Shown here: in pieces, positions 30,968-33,150 of the stretch
Layout of the letters: every line of letters begins with the position of its first letter
How positions within the stretch are numbered: the first letter of the stretch is position 1
From: a virus
Reading direction: 5' to 3' (one strand)
Length of the DNA stretch: 33,150 bases
IMG/VR virus record: IMGVR_UViG_3300030329_000057
Location: 1,667 to 34,816 of that record
The notes under the pieces: model-generated
Told to the model about the DNA's origin: nothing
What the model saw: only the letters and a program-made list of their open reading frames with translations
Database searches by the model: none
Made by a program: the position numbers and the translations under genes

Positions 30968-31279
30968 ATGCAGAAGCTGGAAGGTAAACCTCTGGTCATG
31001 GTCAAGTGGGCCGACATCACAGGCCACGATACTCCCTGGGTCCAACCAGAAGAGGTCTTAGAGATGACGCCAGCTCCCATGGTGACCGTGGGGGTCCTGG
31101 TGAATCTGAATGATGACTATTTGACCGTCGCGGGGACCTGGGAGACCGGGGATGAACAGCAGTTCGGGAATGTCAACTGCATACCCAGGGGATGCGTGGT
31201 TGATCTGACGGAATTGCTGGTTCCGCTGGAGGGCCAGGAGGGACCGGGGGATTTTTGGTCGAAAAATGTGAGTGGGTAA
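30968..31279 (+). CDS. Conserved-looking hypothetical protein, 103 aa
   Basis: The ATG follows GGAGG by 4 nt. The protein starts MQKLEGKPLVMVKWADITGHDTPWVQPEEVLEM, then VTVGVLVNLNDDYLTVAGTWETGD and NCIPRGCVVDLTELL: a small all-beta fold of a type often seen in phages and of unknown role. It lies between the repeat array and the terminator at 31504, so it is probably the last gene of the late transcript. Confidence 0.72.
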   Translation: MQKLEGKPLVMVKWADITGHDTPWVQPEEVLEMTPAPMVTVGVLVNLNDDYLTVAGTWETGDEQQFGNVNCIPRGCVVDLTELLVPLEGQEGPGDFWSKNVSG

Positions 31280-31503
31280 CGTGTAGGTCCCGGCTGGCGG
31301 TTCCCCCCGGCGGGGGTCTCCCTATCATCCGCGCGACGCGCGCGCTGGCCTGTCGCGCGATAACAAGGCCAGCCCGAACCGCCCCCGGTCCTCGAGGCGT
31401 CCACGGGACCCGCGCGATTCCTTGGGGGAGGGGTGCAAAACGGGGGAGGGGCGCAGGGTGAAGACCTGCGATCACCAGGGGAGGGGGTCCAATTCCAGCC
31501 AAC
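31280..31503 (+). other. GC/G-rich non-coding stretch with inverted and direct repeats
   Basis: No credible gene. It contains a CCCCC/GGGGG hairpin (31303-31316), a CG-only stretch with CGCGCGACGCGCGCG, an inverted repeat CTGGCC (31345-31350) / GGCCAG (31367-31372) enclosing TCGCGCGA, and a direct repeat GGGGGAGGGG (31424-31433 and 31442-31451) with a related run at 31478. An open frame here (31255-31461) codes only Arg/Pro/Gly-rich sequence and is rejected. Confidence 0.6.
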
Positions 31504-31553
31504 GGGGGATGGTATCCACAAGTAGACCTTGTGGGTGTTGTCCCCCATTTTTC
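31504..31553 (+). terminator. Strong intrinsic terminator between late and early regions
   Basis: Inner stem CCACAAG (31516-31522) with CTTGTGG (31528-31534), 5-nt loop TAGAC; outer stem GGGGGA (31504-31509) with TCCCCC (31541-31546); then ATTTTTC. It should stop transcription coming from the late genes before the early region. Confidence 0.85.
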
Positions 31554-31622
31554 GGATTGACCTAAGCGGCTGCAAACTCACCCGGTTAGGACCGCCGGGG
31601 TAAAGTTCTCTGGGCTAGGGGG

Positions 31623-31650
31623 TTGCAGGACTCTAGGCAGACCCTAGGAT
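31623..31650 (+). promoter_or_regulatory. Possible early promoter
   Basis: TTGCAG (31623-31628), a 16-nt spacer and TAGGAT (31645-31650), 57 nt before the first early gene and just past the terminator. The match to sigma-70 consensus is weak (3/6 and 4/6); position is the main argument. The rest of 31554-31707 shows no gene. Confidence 0.25.
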
Positions 31651-31707
31651 CGTCGATGTACCAAGCACCGAGCGAGAATTTCTCTCACTCCCAACCCCGA
31701 TCCACCT

Positions 31708-31896
31708 ATGACCACATCCACAAGCACCGAACCCGCGCAAATCATCCCCTGCTCCTGCAAGTACTGGGAGGGTGAGACTCAGGGCTTCGGGTCCGATGAC
31801 GATACCCCGATGATTCCACAGGCCTTGTACGATCCTGAGACCGGGCACATCTGCTGCATCGAATGCGGTGCGGCTCTCCTTACAGTCTCCCGCTAA
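31708..31896 (+). CDS. Small early protein with Cys pairs, possible zinc-binding
   Basis: 62 residues. Cysteines at CSC and HICCIECG (C-x-C … C-C-x2-C) could bind zinc; the fold is not recognised. It is the first gene after the terminator and possible promoter. The start has no Shine-Dalgarno site; a GATCCACCT sequence precedes the ATG. Probably an early host-takeover or defence-evasion gene by position. Confidence 0.65.
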   Translation: MTTSTSTEPAQIIPCSCKYWEGETQGFGSDDDTPMIPQALYDPETGHICCIECGAALLTVSR

Positions 31897-31904
31897 ACCC
31901 CGAA

Positions 31905-31917
31905 CCCACGATCCACC
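31905..31917 (+). promoter_or_regulatory. Repeated SD-less leader motif, copy 1
   Basis: CCCACGATCCACC directly before the ATG at 31918. The same 13 bases precede the ATG at 32398, with the same 21-nt distance from the previous TAA. No AGGAG-type site is present. Confidence 0.7.
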
Positions 31918-32376
31918 ATGAAACTCAAGCGCAACTCTTGGACCCTTTTCGGGTCCCCCGACGATACACCCGTCATTGAGGTCTACCCCGATTCTCAGCC
32001 GGATACCTTGGCTTCCTACTGGACCCTCGGACTCGACGAATACGGAACCGTCGATCCCTTGGCGGCTTCCCATTGGAGCGCGTGTGGAGAGGTCTTGCTA
32101 GGCACCCTGACTCTAGATAAGGCTGGGCCTTTCCTTCCGGCAATACAGAAGCACCGCTCCATGCGGGGCACCAAGGCTCTCACCAAGGAACTCAACGCTT
32201 ACTATAAGGCCCACGGGATGTCGCCGATGTGCGCCCTAGAGGCTCAACATTGGATTTGCGCCGAAGAGCGTTTTCGAAGCCCTGACGGCTCCTTGAATCA
32301 AGCCGGAGTTGCCCACATTGAATACCTAGAGGAGTTCTCTACCCTCTGGCAGTTCGCAGAAACTCTCGGCATCTAA
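31918..32376 (+). CDS. Hypothetical early protein, 152 aa
   Basis: Starts MKLKRNSWTLFGSPDDTPVIEVYPDSQPDTLASYWTLGLDEYG and has a helical C-terminal half (GTKALTKELNAYYKAHGM, HIEYLEEFSTLWQFAETLGI). No motif recognised. It lies in a row of early genes separated by short C/A-rich leaders and ending in TAA. Confidence 0.7.
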   Translation: MKLKRNSWTLFGSPDDTPVIEVYPDSQPDTLASYWTLGLDEYGTVDPLAASHWSACGEVLLGTLTLDKAGPFLPAIQKHRSMRGTKALTKELNAYYKAHGMSPMCALEAQHWICAEERFRSPDGSLNQAGVAHIEYLEEFSTLWQFAETLGI

Positions 32377-32384
32377 ACCCCAAC

Positions 32385-32397
32385 CCCACGATCCACC
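32385..32397 (+). promoter_or_regulatory. Repeated SD-less leader motif, copy 2
   Basis: CCCACGATCCACC directly before the ATG at 32398, identical to the motif at 31905. Variants precede the ATGs at 32516 (ACAAACCACC) and 32760 (ACGATCTATC). Confidence 0.7.
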
Positions 32398-32493
32398 ATG
32401 ACCCTCTTCCAGACAATCAGCGAGCTGCTCCGCCATGAATGGCGGGATCTGCTGTTCTTCGCTGGACTCTTCCTGATCGTTCTCTACGTCTAA
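32398..32493 (+). CDS. 31-residue single-pass membrane peptide
   Basis: A small ORF with the full repeated leader motif. The sequence MTLFQTISELLRHEWR leads into a membrane helix DLLFFAGLFLIVLYV that ends at the stop. The conserved leader and in-line spacing with its neighbours argue that it is translated. Function unknown; small early membrane peptides can act on host envelope or exclude other phages. Confidence 0.62.
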   Translation: MTLFQTISELLRHEWRDLLFFAGLFLIVLYV

Positions 32494-32515
32494 CCCCAAA
32501 CACTCACAAACCACC

Positions 32516-32677
32516 ATGAACACCCCCACAAAATCTTGGGTAATCATCCGAGACAACGCCGGACGCCTGAAGATATGGCGCGATTATGGCACCGCTTGGG
32601 GCTCCCCGGCTTACACCGTCCTGGGATACTTTGACGGTTCCCGGCGTGAAGCCCTGGCCTACTCTCGGACCCTGTAA
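32516..32677 (+). CDS. Hypothetical early protein, 53 aa
   Basis: ATG after ACAAACCACC, a variant of the leader motif. The sequence MNTPTKSWVIIRDNAGRLKIWRDYG…TVLGYFDGSRREALAYSRTL looks like a small beta-alpha protein with a C-terminal helix. Such …F.GSRREALAYS… ends occur in small phage proteins of unknown role. An 82-nt stretch follows, with a CCCGC/GCGGG inverted repeat (32708-32712, 32738-32742). Confidence 0.65.
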   Translation: MNTPTKSWVIIRDNAGRLKIWRDYGTAWGSPAYTVLGYFDGSRREALAYSRTL

Positions 32678-32759
32678 ACCCCAAATCACTCACAGAACCC
32701 AGGAGAACCCGCTCCCGCCGGACTCCGCCAAACATCTGCGGGAACACTCACGATCTATC

Positions 32760-33062
32760 ATGGAACGCTTACCGAACCTTCGCTCTCTTGAAGTCAAATT
32801 CTACGGACCCACGAATCACCGGGGGGATCGTATCCGAATTCGAGACCTTCGAGGGATCATCGAGAAACCTCTCTGGATCGATTACAACTACGACCACGAC
32901 AACGCTCACGATCAGGCCCGTGATCATCTGGAGAGCCTGGGGTGGTCTTTCGTAGGCCAGACGATGCTACCCGAGACGAACCTACTGTTAACCGATGACT
33001 TCTGCCGGGAGTCTTGGGAGATGCCTGAGGTCTCCTCAGCATCTCAGGAGGTCTCAGCATGA
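32760..33062 (+). CDS. Hypothetical early protein, 100 aa
   Basis: ATG 32760 follows ACGATCTATC, again a leader-motif variant; the frame is open further upstream but the intergenic motif marks the start. The protein starts MERLPNLRSLEVKFYGPTNHRGDRIRIRDLRG and has NYDHDNAHDQARDHLESLGWSFVGQ in the middle. No function recognised. Its stop overlaps the next ATG (ATGA). Confidence 0.68.
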   Translation: MERLPNLRSLEVKFYGPTNHRGDRIRIRDLRGIIEKPLWIDYNYDHDNAHDQARDHLESLGWSFVGQTMLPETNLLLTDDFCRESWEMPEVSSASQEVSA

Positions 33063-33150
33063 GCAAGTACAAGATCACACACATCGTGGCCGAATGGGTG
33101 GCCTACACCTACGAGGTCGAAGCCAAGGACGAGGCGGCTGCCCTTGAGGC
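33059..33150 (+). CDS. Start of a further early gene (truncated by window end)
   Basis: ATG 33059 follows a perfect AGGAGG (33047-33052). The visible 30 residues, MSKYKITHIVAEWVAYTYEVEAKDE…, resemble the start of a small conserved phage protein. In contrast to the genes just before it, this start has a classical Shine-Dalgarno site. Confidence 0.65.
   Translation, partial: MSKYKITHIVAEWVAYTYEVEAKDEAAALE

Noticed and set aside
31255-31461. 68-codon ORF in the GC-rich stretch
   Set aside because: Arg/Pro/Gly-rich translation of repeats, no ribosome-binding site, and overlaps the end of a better gene.
31557-31562. TTGACC as a -35 promoter element
   Set aside because: No acceptable -10 sequence at 15-19 nt downstream, and it lies directly at the end of the terminator.
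1-33150. tRNA genes, CRISPR arrays, insertion sequences, integrase or attachment sites
   Set aside because: Looked for by eye; no cloverleaf, spaced repeat array, transposase or integrase was seen. Absence was not confirmed by a search program.

Overview
The window is most of the genome of a T7-like podovirus (short-tailed, lytic dsDNA phage). All supported genes lie on the + strand. They are tightly packed, with many ATGA, GTGA and TGATG stop/start overlaps, and follow T7 module order: replication, then head, tail, ejection proteins, fibre and terminase. Base composition is GC-rich. Several proteins carry lipoprotein signals, which points to a Gram-negative host; the host itself cannot be named from the sequence. 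No tRNA, CRISPR array or insertion sequence was seen. No phage RNA polymerase is present; if the phage has one, it should lie in the missing part.

Layout. 1-7.6 kb: replication and nucleotide metabolism. This holds the end of an SSB, a RusA-type resolvase, a small HTH protein, a gp4-like primase-helicase, a lysozyme-like protein, a C5 cytosine methyltransferase, a family A DNA polymerase, a LAGLIDADG homing endonuclease, a flap/5' exonuclease, a DUF1599-like protein and small unknowns. 7.6-13 kb: head module (proline-rich small protein, portal, scaffold, major capsid). A cluster of small lipoproteins and membrane proteins, probably for lysis, sits between scaffold and capsid. The capsid gene is split by a compact, ORF-less group I intron (11698-11942). 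A strong terminator follows the capsid gene, as Tphi does in T7. 13-25.7 kb: tail tubes A and B, a gp13-like protein, and internal virion proteins of gp14, gp15 and gp16 type. The gp16 counterpart is enlarged to 1998 residues and carries an HEXXH metallopeptidase-like segment. 25.7-30.6 kb: tail fibre, two small appendage-like proteins, a holin-like protein, small terminase, a 22-codon basic ORF and large terminase.

30.6-33.15 kb: the junction between the genome's right end and its left-end early genes. A repeat-rich non-coding stretch (including a four-unit 10-bp tandem array) is followed by one last gene, a GC/G-rich stretch, a convincing intrinsic terminator (31504-31553), a possible promoter, and small early genes. 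Four of the early genes share an unusual C/A-rich pre-start sequence instead of a Shine-Dalgarno site. Because early genes follow the terminase while the window opens at the SSB, the sequence appears to be a circularised or permuted representation of a genome with terminal repeats. The remaining early genes would be outside the window.

Most notable: (1) the group I intron in the major capsid gene, with a free-standing LAGLIDADG gene elsewhere that might serve it; (2) the lipoprotein/membrane cluster between scaffold and capsid, including a 39-codon lipoprotein ORF hidden in the overlap; (3) the SD-less early-gene leaders; (4) the giant ejection protein with a zincin motif.
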